From assembly GCA_037893245.1 (NCBI GenBank), contig JBAIAA010000245.1, positions 558,001 through 622,000 of the forward strand: DNA of 64,000 nucleotides. The letters are read 5' to 3'. The translations under genes and the position numbers were made by a program. Below the pieces are notes generated by a model, which was not told where the DNA came from, ran no database searches, and saw nothing but the letters and a program-made list of their open reading frames with translations. Shown piece by piece: positions 1 to 10,984 of this stretch (positions within the stretch are counted from its first letter, which is position 1; every line of letters starts with the position of its first letter). The DNA comes from Crossaster papposus (taxonomy: Eukaryota; Echinodermata; Asteroidea; Velatida; Solasteridae).

Positions 1-61
1 CCTGTCGAGAACAACCACAGTTAGGTCATCAAGAATATAACAATTTTCTTTAAAGATATTA

Positions 62-455
62 AGTATCAACCATTTACTTTAGCTGTAATTTAAAAAAAAA
101 TAGATGGGTTTAGGGGATTCATATTTTATTGTAAATATTGTGAAGCTAAGCTGTTTAAAGTTTTGAATTCAAAGATGTAGTCTATTTCCTTGACTTCCAT
201 CAAATAAAACGGAACAATTTATAGTCAGGTAATTATCGAGTTAGAAACCAGACATGCACCCATGTGTAACTATATTGCAAATAAAATGTGACTAACTGAA
301 TTTAACAAATTGAAGGCAGTATTAGAAAAAAGTCAGATTTTTTCAAAGAATTGCCAGCTGGCAATCGCTGAAAATTACACTTTTTTTGAAAACCACAGCA
401 CACAAGGTGCCATGATTTCACAGAATGCTTGAGACAGTTATTCAGTATTTATTCG
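62..455. repeat. Dispersed repeat, long relative of the main MITE family (copy 1)
   Basis: Matches 40545-40990 by eye over its length, with shared blocks such as CCTTGACTTCC, GGCTGGCAAT-type, AAAACCACAGCACAC and GATTTCACAG-ATGCTTGAGAC. The first part also resembles the GGATTTGGGGG / AGTAAATAT block of the 379-bp MITE family, so it is probably a distant or longer relative. Termini are not defined. Confidence 0.6.
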
Positions 456-598
456 GTAGTTTTGAGATCGCTGATGAGACCAGCTCGTTACCAACGTGGA
501 ATGACAAATTGTAGATCTTATACATATCGCCCGGATGTGCAGCATTCTCGTAAAATCTGGCAGAGTTTCAAAGTTACGTCTTCGGAAAAAAAACCTAC

Positions 599-1601
599 CA
601 GGCTAGGAAAGCAGGACCACCAAAGTGCGTATCCAGTTCCTTCTGGGTGAAGCCCATCTTGAGGTAGACTTTCTGCCAGATAGCTTCCTGGGAGTTGAAC
701 GCCAGAGGTAAGTTGATTCCGTTCATGGCCATCCAATCAATCTCTGTCTCCCATCGCGTCCAGTTCCACCAGACGAAGGAGTAGCTGACCGTGCAGACGT
801 TCTGATAGTAGCGGAATCTAACCAACGGAAAAGCCATTCCAACCGGATGGAGTTAGACAACCGCAGCAAATAGAATGCTTCTTTATCCAGTTCGCTAAGA
901 GGGGAGTTGGTGGAGGGGATTGTAGGATATATGCCAAGGCCAACTTTTGTTCTACCTGTTCGGACTTGTGATCTTCAGTGCCGGCCGAACATTGGGCAGA
1001 GTCGATGGGACATTTAACTGGTTCCCTGCCCAGGAGATGTGACATCCGCAGTAATGCTTCAAGTAATGATAGAAGCCCCATGCTGCAGCTACTCCCGTAG
1101 TACCAGTGATGTTTACCTTGTTATAACTGGACTCAATCTACAATCAGCGATAGACATGAAGAAAAAAAAGAGATAATTTAATTCCCTCAGGTTTTCCCCG
1201 ATAGTTCCATGAAAAGTACTGCCAAGTTGGCTGGAAACACAGCAAAACAAAAAAATATCAAGCGAAACAAGATTTACATTAAATTCAGAAAACAATGATG
1301 ATCAATGATGTGTGGTTCACAATATGGAGAAAGTCCAGTATTTCAGACACATTGAATTAGGCTAACAAAATTTGAAACTCTAATCTACCATTTTCCCGGA
1401 ATTTGAAAGTGCTTTCGAACGGTACAACTTCAATTTGTCATATATTTTACCTGGAACGTGTCAAGTTTTGGGGGTCCAAGGGACGGGTTGACCACCACCG
1501 TCCACCGTGAACGCTGATGCTCGCTCAGGGATGAAGTCTCCTTATCAAAGCAGTCACAGCGGCCGATTGGTCGTCAGGACTTGTCTTAGTCTTGATGTGA
1601 T
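599..1601 (-). CDS. NAGLU: Alpha-N-acetylglucosaminidase (NAGLU), three internal exons, gene continues past the window start
   Basis: Lysosomal glycosidase that removes terminal N-acetylglucosamine during heparan sulfate breakdown. Three exons are visible: about 1601-1451, 1137-956 and 817-599. The last reads [18 protein letters not shown] and [18 protein letters not shown], followed by GGPAFLAW, all hallmarks of the N-terminal and early catalytic part of the family. The middle exon carries [10 protein letters not shown] and [13 protein letters not shown]. Donors (GTAGGT, GTAGAA, GTAAAA) and acceptors are canonical. Joining exons 2 and 3 completes an Arg codon giving SPNR-FRYYQ. The first visible exon ([11 protein letters not shown], then [10 protein letters not shown], then KLDTFQ) needs two one-base corrections to stay open. 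Its own acceptor is uncertain, and the signal-peptide exon was not found. Later exons lie before position 1; the 1-598 stretch is repeat. Confidence 0.9.
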
Positions 1602-1606
1602 CTAAA

Positions 1607-2520
1607 GATTCAAACTCTTCGTGATTTGAAAAATAAAAGGTGATAAAGTATAAGTATGCAGATACCTAAATCTTATTTTCATAAAAAGTTTCAAATATTT
1701 TCGGAACATCCTAAAAATCTAAAAATTTACGAAAAATTGCAAGTTACATACCATGGAGGATTATTCCTCCATGTTACATACCTACTGCATTGATATGCAA
1801 AGTACAGTGATGATGATACTGTACTAATATTGACAAACTGGTCTATTCACCAATCTGTGCAAGAATAAATTACCATGTTTATTAGTCTTTAGATCAAATA
1901 AAACAAAGAAAGTTTTTTGTCTCAAGTGCACTACTTTTTTTTAATGAATTTTCATTAAACAAAAAGAAGAAATGAATATCCGACTCCGAGTCCGAGTTAT
2001 TTTCATATCCGATATCGGCATCTCCTTATAAATTGTTCTTTTTTTTTGCAGTACTCCTTATGCATATAATGCAGGAGTGAAGTATTCATATGACGTGATG
2101 CAATATATTTCTGCGATAGGCAGAGAAATTAAAACACAGAAATGAAATATGTTATCATCACACTCATTTCTTAGCTTAGTCTATGCATAGCTCCATGGTC
2201 TATGGTCTACTCAGTCTTTACCAACACAGTTCAGTTGCACAGCCGCCACAGGTACGGTACTCGATGCTGGTTTACGTTTTGCCTTTCACGAGCAGCGCCC
2301 TCTGTTGACTTAACAATATTGCGACTATCAACTGCGCGTTCTAAATTATTAGAACATCAACAAAACCGCTGTTTTAAAACGTGTAGTTTGAACTGTTGCA
2401 CTGTTAGCAAAATATTATGGAGGCCCAAGGCAACACTGCAAAAACATTTTTTTTGTAATTGAAGATCAACGACAATCACAAAATGCAAAAAAAACTTTCA
2501 TAAACATGTTTTTCATAATT
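1607..2520. other. Non-coding stretch upstream of the visible NAGLU exons
   Basis: AT-rich, with no recognisable coding exon on either strand. A short hairpin with a 9-bp stem (CATGGAGGA / TCCTCCATG) lies near 1752-1773. It is probably intron of NAGLU, because the signal-peptide exon is still missing. Confidence 0.5.
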
Positions 2521-2526
2521 TTGTAT

Positions 2527-2622
2527 GGGGTGGGGGGAGGTAGGGAGGGGGGGGGGGGGGGGGGGGGAGGTGAGGAGGGGTGGGGGGGGGAGGTAGGGAG
2601 GTAGGGAGGGGAGGGGAGGGAT
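2527..2622 (+). repeat. G-rich low-complexity tract, G-quadruplex potential
   Basis: Nearly pure purine with many runs of three or more G, including one run of over twenty, interspersed with AGGTAGGGAGG. The plus strand could form several overlapping G-quadruplexes. Homopolymer length here is likely to be unreliable. Confidence 0.8.
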
Positions 2623-2649
2623 GTTGCCAATCAAGGATTCAATTTGTGT

Positions 2650-3599
2650 CTGTTGGGGAATTTTAGGCTCCAAAATGAAAGGGAGGTATTAAAAAAATTA
2701 ACTTCACAAATAATTCAATAAAAGAAGCATTTTAATTTTTATTCAAACTTGCGAACAAGATTTAATAAGTTTCCAAGTAAAGACATGCATTTAATATGTA
2801 TAAACATAAACAGTTATTAGTATTTACTTCTTACTGTCAATGAATTGGTCAATGTTGTTTTGCCTTTACAATAATATATAATGTACTCCAAGATATTTCA
2901 AATATGTTCAACAAAAGTAGTAAAATAAAATAAAAACAGAAAAGAAACGCCACTTTTTTTTTATAGTTTTGCTGCAATTAGTGTGGCCAGACAAAAAAAC
3001 AATTAAAAATCGTCCAAAGATTTTTTTGCGACACTTAAGATTAATTAAAGATGGTGATGAAAAAACAGTAAGACCTCGAAAGTCTTTTACAAAATATTTC
3101 AACAAGGCAGAGACAGATCAAACAATTTTCACGAAACTCAAGAATCTTAACGATATTTCACTCTGGTCTAACACTATTTTGAGGTTTTTACAAGGTTTGA
3201 AGTAAAGAGAACGACTAGTAATCAACTTTGAAATAACGACCTCAAAGAATTGTACAAAAATGTACCCGGGCAGTTGACTTTTCATTCATCATTTTCTTGT
3301 TCAATAGACCATAAATGCGTAGCAGACATCTTAGAGGGCAAGCCTTTGCATGTCATTGAACCTGCTGTACATCCACTGTACATAATATGCCCTATGGGCG
3401 ACACACAGTGAAATGTCCACCTGAACTGGTATCATATAGAAGAAAATCATTAAAAGGTGGTTTATATAAGGGCAGAATTAAAGAGAATATACAACATTTG
3501 TTTAGCTGTAATTTTCAGAAATGGATGGATTTGGGGGATGGTATTTTATATAGCAAATATTGCTACACTGACCTGTTTAAGTTTTGTGTTCATAGACAC
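2650..3599. other. AT-rich non-coding stretch
   Basis: No supported gene. From about 3480 a block resembles the GGATTTGGGGGATGGTATTTTATA region of the main MITE family and is probably a degraded copy. Confidence 0.4.
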
Positions 3600-3940
3600 T
3601 ATTTTACTATCGAGTTATTAAGAAATATCTTACGCATTTAAAAATAAATATTGATTGTAGGCATCCAGCAAAATGATTGCGCTATATATCCTGTAATTGT
3701 TCTGAAAAATTTAATTTTATTTAAATAAATCATGATCACCGGACGGTGATCACGAAAAGAAAAAAAGAACCACTGCCCAACGGCCGGTTAAAAACGAACG
3801 TCGTTTTTTTCTTGCTTTTCTCAGCATCCATGATTCCTAAACTTCGGAGAAGTCAGTTAAACGATATTGACTATAAAATCCATCCCCCAAATCCACCCAT
3901 TCATGATAATTCAAGCAATTACCAATGGTGTATTCTACCT
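3600..3940. mobile_element. TTAA-flanked MITE, degraded copy
   Basis: Lacks a clear left terminus but keeps the body (TTATTAAGAAATATCTTAC, GTAGGCATCCAGCAAAATGA). Its right end is GGTGTATTCTACCT followed by TTAA at 3941-3944, which is shared with the next copy. The core palindrome has drifted to GATCACCGGACGGTGATC. Confidence 0.75.
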
Positions 3941-3944
3941 TTAA

Positions 3945-4323
3945 AGGTAGTATACACCATTTGCAGATATCGAAAAAATTTACTACCGAATTATTAAGAA
4001 ATATCTTACTTATTTAAAAGTAAATAATGATTGTAGGCATTCAGCAAAATAAGGGCCCTAGATATCCTGTAATTGTTCCAAAAAATTGAATTGTATAAAC
4101 CAAAATTCATTCTCGCCGTCCGGCGAGGGCGAAAAAACAAAGATAACATAAGAATAACTGCTCGACTCCGGTGGAAAACAAACGCTGTTTTTCATGCTTT
4201 TCTCGGCATCCATGAATGTAAAAATTCGGACAGGTCAGTTAAACGATATTTACTATAAAATACAACCCCCCAAATCCACCCATTCCTGATAATTCAACAA
4301 ATTACCAATGGTGTATACTACCT
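3945..4323. mobile_element. TTAA-flanked MITE, full copy (379 bp)
   Basis: Starts AGGTAGTATACACCATTTGC and ends GGTGTATACTACCT, with TTAA on both sides. The left TTAA is shared with the previous copy. Core palindrome CTCGCCGTCCGGCGAG. Confidence 0.9.
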
Positions 4324-4565
4324 TTAACAAAAACAAATGTACCAAGAAAAAATAGCTATCCATTTTAGCATTACAATATCTTCAGAAGCATAAGAAATTG
4401 CATCTTTATAACTCATATATCATATCCTCTAAATCTGCTTGTAACTCCAGTACAAAATGGGGAACAAAATATGCATATATCAAAAATAAAAACTTCCTAC
4501 ATGGTTTGTACACATTAGAATGGTTTAGAATACAACACTGGTCGTTGGGCGCTTTCATCTACATT

Positions 4566-4985
4566 CATAAATACCTTAGACAGTTTATCCATTCCTTCCT
4601 ATTGGTCGAGAGCCCGTCACGTTGCCAGTTTTAAATGGATGATAAAACATCGGGGCCAGTTTTAAACACTTTTCTAGTGTCACATGAAATTTGGACGCCC
4701 ATGATCATGCCATCAAGCGAGGATCATACCATAAACGTAGCTAAAAGGGTGTTTCACCAAATTATGCTGAAATATTTAACAAATTGTTGAAAACTTATAT
4801 TTTTGGACGCATTTTGCCGAAAGGTATTTATGAATGGGTAAATATGTGGTTGGCCGGTGTTAAACGTACGTTTAAAACCCGCTCATGGGCCTGGACATTG
4901 TTAATGACTCTCGTTTTTGGCATTAACGAAAATGTTTAAAACTGTTTAACATACATTTATAACCGACCAACCACATATTTTCTTT
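4566..4985. mobile_element. Fold-back element, TTCATAAATACC family (copy 1)
   Basis: Begins TTCATAAATACCT and has the inverted form AGGTATTTATGAA near 4825-4842. A second inverted pair follows (AAATATGTGGTTGG against CCAACCACATATTT). It shares the block TTGGTCGAGAGCCCGTCACG with 38248-38935. Confidence 0.65.
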
Positions 4986-6440
4986 CTTAATTACACATAC
5001 GCAACAATTACATATAACGATGAATACATATTAATCCTACTCATTTTGTATTATTTTTTGTTTGTTTTAACAGCATGTGCTCTTTAACTAAGGTATGCTA
5101 GTCTTGACTCAAGCTAACCGTTTTTCTATGACCATGGCTACAGTGCAATCAGTAATGCTAAACTGCTTGTGGCACACCACCTAAGTTTCAAATAACATCT
5201 GGAATCAAGATTATGGTCTTATGGTCTTAACAGCTTTTGAAGAATGTCTATAATTATAGAAATTTAAAACAAAGAATAATGTTTTTGCCTCGATACTTTT
5301 AATTGACAAAGGAACAAAATAGCATCGATGTCTTGAAAGAAAACACTCTGGCAACTCAGAACGTCTCATTTCTACACATTAGTCCAATTATGACGATTTC
5401 TCAAAAAATGTAATTAATATAAGGTATTTTGCAGAAATAATGAATGATCTTTTTGTAAACATAATTAGAAACAGTGATTCGGAAACAATACAGTACATCA
5501 GATTTTCCAAATTTCTGTACTTTGAATACCTAATTGTTTTGAATACACAAGTTGAAAATTGCAATCTTGTTAACATTAGCAACACTGCTAAAAAAACCGG
5601 CAAGCACTACGACATAATTAATGACTCAATTAAGGAAACTTAATAACTTAATAATTGTTTGACGGATGAACTTTAGCAGCAACGTAGTTCAACATTAGGC
5701 ACCAAACAATAAACCAATAATAAATAGAATTTAACAATATTTTTGATTGATGTTTATAAGGCCATGGCTTCAAATCGGTCTTGCACTAATAAATAAGTTT
5801 GCATTAGTAATTAAACGGGTTTAACATGATCACACACTCATGTTTAACATTTCAGTAAAAAGAAATTACAATATGGTTGCAAATTAGTTGGTTTTTTTTA
5901 ACAAGAATTTTTTTTTTTTTTTTTAATATCAAGATGTCATTTTGTAATACTTGTTTCCGCAAAAAAAGTTTCGACAATTGTTCCAGATGGATAAAAAAAA
6001 ATTGGAATTAAATCTTTCGACATCAGAATTATAACCAACAATTTCATAAACTAAATGAGACTCCCAATTTTATTACAACATGGCTAACTGTAGGGATCCG
6101 AACTGGTCCCCCCCTTCCAAAAACGGTAGCACCCCTATTTTAAAATTGTACTAGTCCCCCAATATGGGCAACACCCAGGAGACTACAGAGAACTGGTGAT
6201 GTGGCAGTCCTTGATCTACATGGTCTGAAACAATAAGGACTCTGTGTGGCACCTTCAGGTCTGGTAGAGTCCTTAACTCCAAGCCCTGGGGGCTTGGTCA
6301 ATGCCATTTTATATCACTCTAGGGTCAGTAGTAGCCAGGATAGCCTGGGATAGTTTCCTCTTGTTTACAGCATGCACAGGTACATGTATAACCTCCCTTG
6401 GGTTTTGGTATCAGAGGCAAGTGCCAGGCTAGGCTAGTAT
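4986..6440. other. AT-rich intergenic stretch without a recognised gene
   Basis: Only short random ORFs on either strand. Contains a poly-T run near 5910. I see no splice-framed coding exon here. Confidence 0.5.
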
Positions 6441-6525
6441 TCCCGGGGTCGTGCGGCGTTCAAACTCAGTGGGTGGGTCCGGCTCGGTCCCCGCAAGAAC
6501 CAGTTTGCATTCGCTAGGGCGTACG

Positions 6526-6538
6526 AGGTCAAAGGTCA
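6526..6538 (+). promoter_or_regulatory. Perfect DR1 nuclear-receptor-type site
   Basis: AGGTCA-A-AGGTCA, the consensus DR1 bound by RXR/HNF4-type receptors. A further GGGGTCA lies a few bases downstream. Functionality is inferred only. Confidence 0.45.
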
Positions 6539-6668
6539 TCTAGGGGTCACCTTTTTGAATCTGTGCGCGCTTTTTCGTCCCCTTCCCGGGGTCGTGCGGC
6601 GTTCAAACTCGGTGGGTGGGTCCGGCTCGGTCCCCGCAAGAACCAGTTTGCATTCGCTAGAGCGTACG

Positions 6669-6681
6669 AGGTCAAAGGTCA
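6669..6681 (+). promoter_or_regulatory. Second perfect DR1 site in the tandem repeat
   Basis: Same AGGTCA-A-AGGTCA, exactly 143 bp after the first, carried by the second repeat unit. Confidence 0.45.
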
Positions 6682-6909
6682 TCTAGGGGTCACCTTTTTG
6701 AATCTGTGCGCGCTTTTTCGTCCCCTTCCCGGGGTCGTAAGGCGTTCAAACTCGGTGGGTGGGTCCGGCTCGTTGTTTATATTATAGGACCAAGACTTTG
6801 CCACGGTCCCTGAACTGGTGTTTTGAGTTAATGTTTTCTTTATTCTTTTATCTAATGTATTTCTTTACTTGGTTTCTGTTCCTTGCTTTATGGGTTATTG
6901 AGTGTTTAA

Positions 6910-7289
6910 AGGTAGTATACACCATTGGTAATTTGTTGAATTATCAGGAATGGGTGGATTTGGGGGGTTGTATTTTATAGTAAATATCGTTTAACTGACC
7001 GGTCCGAATTTTTACATTCATGGATGCCGAGAAAAGCATGAAAAACAGCGTTTGTTTTCCACCGGCGTCGAGCAGTTATTCTTATGTTATCTTTGTTTTT
7101 TCGCGCTCGCCGGACGGCGAGAATGAATTTTGGTTTATACAATTCAATTTTTTGGAACAATTACAGGATATCTAGGGGCCCTCATTTTGCTGGATGCCTA
7201 CAATCGTTATTTACTTTTAAATAAGTAAGATATTTCTTAATAATTCGGTAATAAATTTTTTCGATATCTGCAAATGGTGTATACTACCT
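6910..7289. mobile_element. TTAA-flanked MITE, full copy
   Basis: AGGTAGTATACACCATTGG at the left and GGTGTATACTACCT at the right, with TTAA at 6906-6909 and 7290-7293. Orientation is opposite to the 3945 copy. Confidence 0.9.
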
Positions 7290-7451
7290 TTAAGGGTGGT
7301 TGCCTCAGAATAAACACATTTCTTTACTCCTAGTGGCCTGTGTGCCTAATGAGCGTTACACTGCACAAGTGTTTGATAACAGATATACCAGGTCTTGGAA
7401 TCGGTATTTAAAGGGATTAGTTTAATTATTTAGTTATTTCTGTAGTTTTAA

Positions 7452-7828
7452 AGGTAGTATACACCATTTGCAGATATCGAACATATTTACTACCGAATTA
7501 TTAAGAAATATCTTACTCATCTGAAAGTAAATGTTGATTCTGGGCATCCAGCAAAATGATTGCGCTAGATATCCTGTAATTCTTCCGAAAAATAGAATTT
7601 TATAATAAAAAATTCGCGATCGCCGGACGGCGAGCGCGAAAAAACAAAGATAACATAAGAATAACTGTCGAAGCCGGTTGAAAAAAACCGCTGTTTTTCG
7701 TGTTTTTCTCGGCATCCATGATTGTAAAACGTCGGACAGCTCAGTTAAACGATATTTACTATAAATACAACCCCCCAAATTTACTCATTCCTGATAATTC
7801 AAGCAATGACCAATGGTGTATACTACCT
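7452..7828. mobile_element. TTAA-flanked MITE, first of a tandem pair
   Basis: Terminal motifs intact. TTAA at 7448-7451 and 7829-7832, the latter shared with the next copy. Core CGATCGCCGGACGGCGAGCG. Confidence 0.9.
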
Positions 7829-7832
7829 TTAA

Positions 7833-8211
7833 AGGTAGTATACACCATTTGCAGATATCAAAAAAATTTATTACCGAATTATTAAGAAATATTTTACTCA
7901 TTTGAAAGTAAATAATGATTGTAGGCATCCAGCAAAATGAGGGCCCTAGATATCCTGTAATTGTTCCAAAAAATTGAATTGTATAAACCAAAATTCATTC
8001 TCGCCGTCCGGCGAGCGCGAAAAAACAAAGATAACATAAGAATAACTGCTCGACGCCGGTGAAAAACAAACGCTGTTTTTCATGCTTTTCTCAGGATCCA
8101 TGAATGTAAAAATTCGGACAGGTCAGATAAACGATATTTACTATAAAATACAACCCCCCAAATCCACCCATTCCTGATAATTCAACAAATTACCAATGGT
8201 GTATACTACCT
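7833..8211. mobile_element. TTAA-flanked MITE, second of a tandem pair
   Basis: Same orientation as the preceding copy but from the other sequence subtype (core CTCGCCGTCCGGCGAGCGCG). It therefore looks like an independent insertion at the shared TTAA and not a recent duplication. Confidence 0.9.
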
Positions 8212-8545
8212 TTAAATATATAAGTTGTATGATTCTTACATTAGATGAATTGAAGAGTACAACAAAGAACAACCATTACCAGTTTTCCCCCTGTCTCGTT
8301 ACTTCACAGTACGCCTACCTGTGACTTGTCCGAGTCACCCATGGGTGCAACATATTAACTCTATAATGTTGCATTATGTTTGGGGAAAAAAAGAAAATGC
8401 ACACAAAGCAAAAGTTAAACGTTAATTGTAATAATGAAAAATCTTTAACAAAAATAATGATGTTAATCAACTGAAATGGCAAAAATACAACCCATTTGCC
8501 GCGTTTTACATCATTTAAGTAGAATACCATGGTCCAGTTGTTTAA

Positions 8546-8924
8546 AGGTAGTATACACCATTGGTAATTGCTTGAATTATCATGAATGGGTAGATTTGGG
8601 GGGTTGTATTTCATAGTAAATATCGTTTAACTGACTTTTCCGAAGTTTTACAATCATGGATGCCCAGAAAAGCACGAAAAACAGCGTTTGTTTTCAACCG
8701 GGGTCGAGCAGTTATTCTTATGTTATCTTTGTTTTTTCGCTCTCGCCGTCCGGCGAGAGCGAATTTTTCTTTATAAAATTCATTTTTTTTGAATAATTAC
8801 AGGATATCCAGCGCAATCCTTTTGCGGAATGCCTAAAATCATTATTTACTTTCAATTGAGTAAGGTATTTCTGAATAATTAAGTAGTAAATATTTTCGAT
8901 TTCTGCAAATGGTGTATACTACCT
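8546..8924. mobile_element. TTAA-flanked MITE, array unit 1 of 4
   Basis: Full copy with TTAA at 8542-8545 and 8925-8928. Shares unit-specific variants (CTTTTGCGGAATGCC, GAGTAAGGTATTTCTGAATAA) with the next copy, which indicates tandem duplication. Confidence 0.9.
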
Positions 8925-8928
8925 TTAA

Positions 8929-9307
8929 AGGTAGTATACACCATTGGTAATTGCTTGAATTATCATGAATGGGTAGATTTGGGGGGTTGTATTTCATAGT
9001 AAATATCGTTTAACTGACCTTTCCGAAGTTTTACAATCATGGATGACGAGAAAAGCACGAAAAACAGCGTTTGTTTTCAACCGGGGTCGAGCAGTTATTC
9101 TTATGTTATCTTTGTTTTTTCGCTCTCGCCGTCCGGCGAGAGCGAATTTTTCTTTATAAAATTCATTTTTTTTGAATAATTACAGGATATCCAGCGCAAT
9201 CCTTTTGCGGAATGCCTAAAATCATTATTTACTTTCAATTGAGTAAGGTATTTCTGAATAATTAAGTAGTAAATATTTTCGATTTCTGCAAATGGTGTAT
9301 ACTACCT
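8929..9307. mobile_element. TTAA-flanked MITE, array unit 2 of 4
   Basis: Almost identical to 8546-8924 and separated from it only by a single TTAA. Carries the GATGACGAGAAAAG variant also seen in unit 3. Confidence 0.9.
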
Positions 9308-9311
9308 TTAA

Positions 9312-9690
9312 AGGTAGTATACACCATTGGTAATTGCTTGAATTATCATGAATGGGTAGATTTGGGGGGTTGTATTTCATAGTAAATATCGTTTAACTGA
9401 CCTTTCCGAAGTTTTACAATCATGGATGACGAGAAAAGCACGAAAAACAGCGTTTGTTTTCAACCGGGGTCGAGCAGTTATTCTTATGTTATCTTTGTTT
9501 TTTCGCTCTCGCCGTCCGGCGAGAGCGATTTGTTTTTTATAAAATTCAATTTTTTTGAATAATTACAGGATATCTAGCGCAATCCTTTTTTATGAATGCC
9601 TAGAATCATTATTTACTTTCAATTGAGTAAGGTATTTCTTAATAATTCAGTAGTAAATATTTTCGATTTCTGCAAATGGTGTATACTACG
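9312..9690. mobile_element. TTAA-flanked MITE, array unit 3 of 4
   Basis: Same orientation as units 1 and 2. Its right end runs straight into unit 4 as GGTGTATACTAC-GTATACACC, with no CCTTTAAAGG between them. Confidence 0.88.
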
Positions 9691-10063
9691 TATACACCAT
9701 TTGCAGATATCGAAAATATTTACTACTGAATTATTAAGAAATACCTTACTCAATTGAAAGTAAATAATGTTTCTAGGCATTCAGCAAAAGGATTGCGCTA
9801 GATATCCTGTAATTATTCAAAAAAATTGAATTTTATAAAGAAAAATTCGCTCTCGCCGGACGGCGAGAGCCAAAAAACAAAGATAACATAAGAATAACTG
9901 CTGGACCCCGGTTGAAAACAAACGCTGTTTTTCGTGCTTTTCTCGGCATCCATGATTGTAAAACTTCGGAAAAGTCAGTTAAACGATATTTACCATGAAA
10001 TACAACCCCCCAAATCTACCCATTCATGATAATTCAAGCAATTACCAATGGTGTATACTACCT
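9691..10063. mobile_element. TTAA-flanked MITE, array unit 4 of 4, inverted
   Basis: Opposite orientation to units 1-3. Left tip truncated at the fused junction. Right end GGTGTATACTACCT followed by TTAA at 10064-10067. Confidence 0.88.
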
Positions 10064-10067
10064 TTAA

Positions 10068-10300
10068 GGTGATCGACTCATGTGCCACAGTGCACGAGTT
10101 CGAACCCTGTGAGGAACATAGTGTTTGTGCCCTTGAGTTACACTTAACTGCAATTGCCTCTCTCCACCCAGGAGTATTATAAACAGGTACCTGTATGGGT
10201 CGAGGTTGAATTTAGTGCTAATATCACCTGCCATGTACATGTAGCCCAGGCCCTGACAAATGGGTAGCCCCATGAGGGTCATTAATCGGTGAATATGTGG
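10068..10300 (+). mobile_element. tRNA-derived SINE, 5' end lost at the MITE boundary
   Basis: GAGTTCGAACCC matches a Pol III box B. The body (CACTTAACTGCAATTGCCTC, then CTCTCCACCCAGGAGTAT) is shared with the minus-strand SINE at 18640-18812. Box A is not intact next to the MITE terminus. Confidence 0.6.
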
Positions 10301-10315
10301 GAAATATAAATGCAT

Positions 10316-10801
10316 GTTATTATTAATATATTATTATTAAACATGCTCAAAATCTCTTTGGCCAAGCAAACTAAACAGAATAGAATAGACAAACAAATAC
10401 AATTATATACAACTCGTAATTAGTTTTTCTGCTAATAAAAATTACAAATCAACAAGCGTTATGAAGGAATTTTGATACAAAACAAAAATTTCCGACATCA
10501 AAAAAGTTTACTTTGTTATTAACAGTGCAGAGGCATTATAGTTGCTTTTTGTGAGTAGAAAAGGAAGAAGTGTAAAGAAAACATTTATCAATATAAACAA
10601 AATCAGTAATCAATATTTATTAGTAAAAGAGAAAATTATCGCTAAAGATATCACAAGAGGTGGGTTAGAATTTAAATAAGTATACATTTTACTTGTATTG
10701 TTTATATTAAACAACGTGTAATTTTTGGGGGGCATTTATGCAATGCTATAATGACTGTCCTCTCGTGTTTCGGGAAGGGTCACGTTTAAAATTAACACCC
10801 G
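10316..10801. other. AT-rich stretch downstream of the receptor gene
   Basis: No coding signal. Probably intergenic DNA and possible distal 3' UTR of the minus-strand receptor; a second AATAAA (minus) lies near 10616. Confidence 0.4.
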
Positions 10802-10807
10802 TTTATT
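10802..10807 (-). promoter_or_regulatory. Candidate polyadenylation signal of the receptor gene
   Basis: AATAAA on the minus strand, about 180 bases downstream of the stop codon at 10985-10987. Confidence 0.45.
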
Positions 10808-10984
10808 AGATAGACGAGGTACCATTTTTAAAAGGATATTTACCACAAAATAACCCTTCAATTGCGAGAAGAAATGCCAGCCAAAACCCCGCCAACTGCT
10901 ACGCAAACTTCAAGTGTAACGCGTCATTAGCTCCCCAGACCTCCTCTCGATAACCGTTGATGAGGAAACTTGTCAACAGCGTCC

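Larger units (their letters stand above)
6441..6776 (+). repeat. 143-bp tandem repeat, about 2.3 copies
   Basis: TCCCGGGGTCGT recurs at 6441, 6584 and 6727, giving a period of exactly 143 bp. Units are GC-rich, unlike the surrounding AT-rich DNA, and nearly identical (GGG/AGG-type single differences). Each full unit holds AGGTCAAAGGTCA. Confidence 0.9.

Noticed and set aside
4073-4258. A recurring 61-residue ORF starting MFQKIELYKPKF, seen in many copies across the window
   Set aside because: It is the fixed internal sequence of the 379-bp MITE. It appears on both strands wherever a copy lies, and variants do not favour coding positions.
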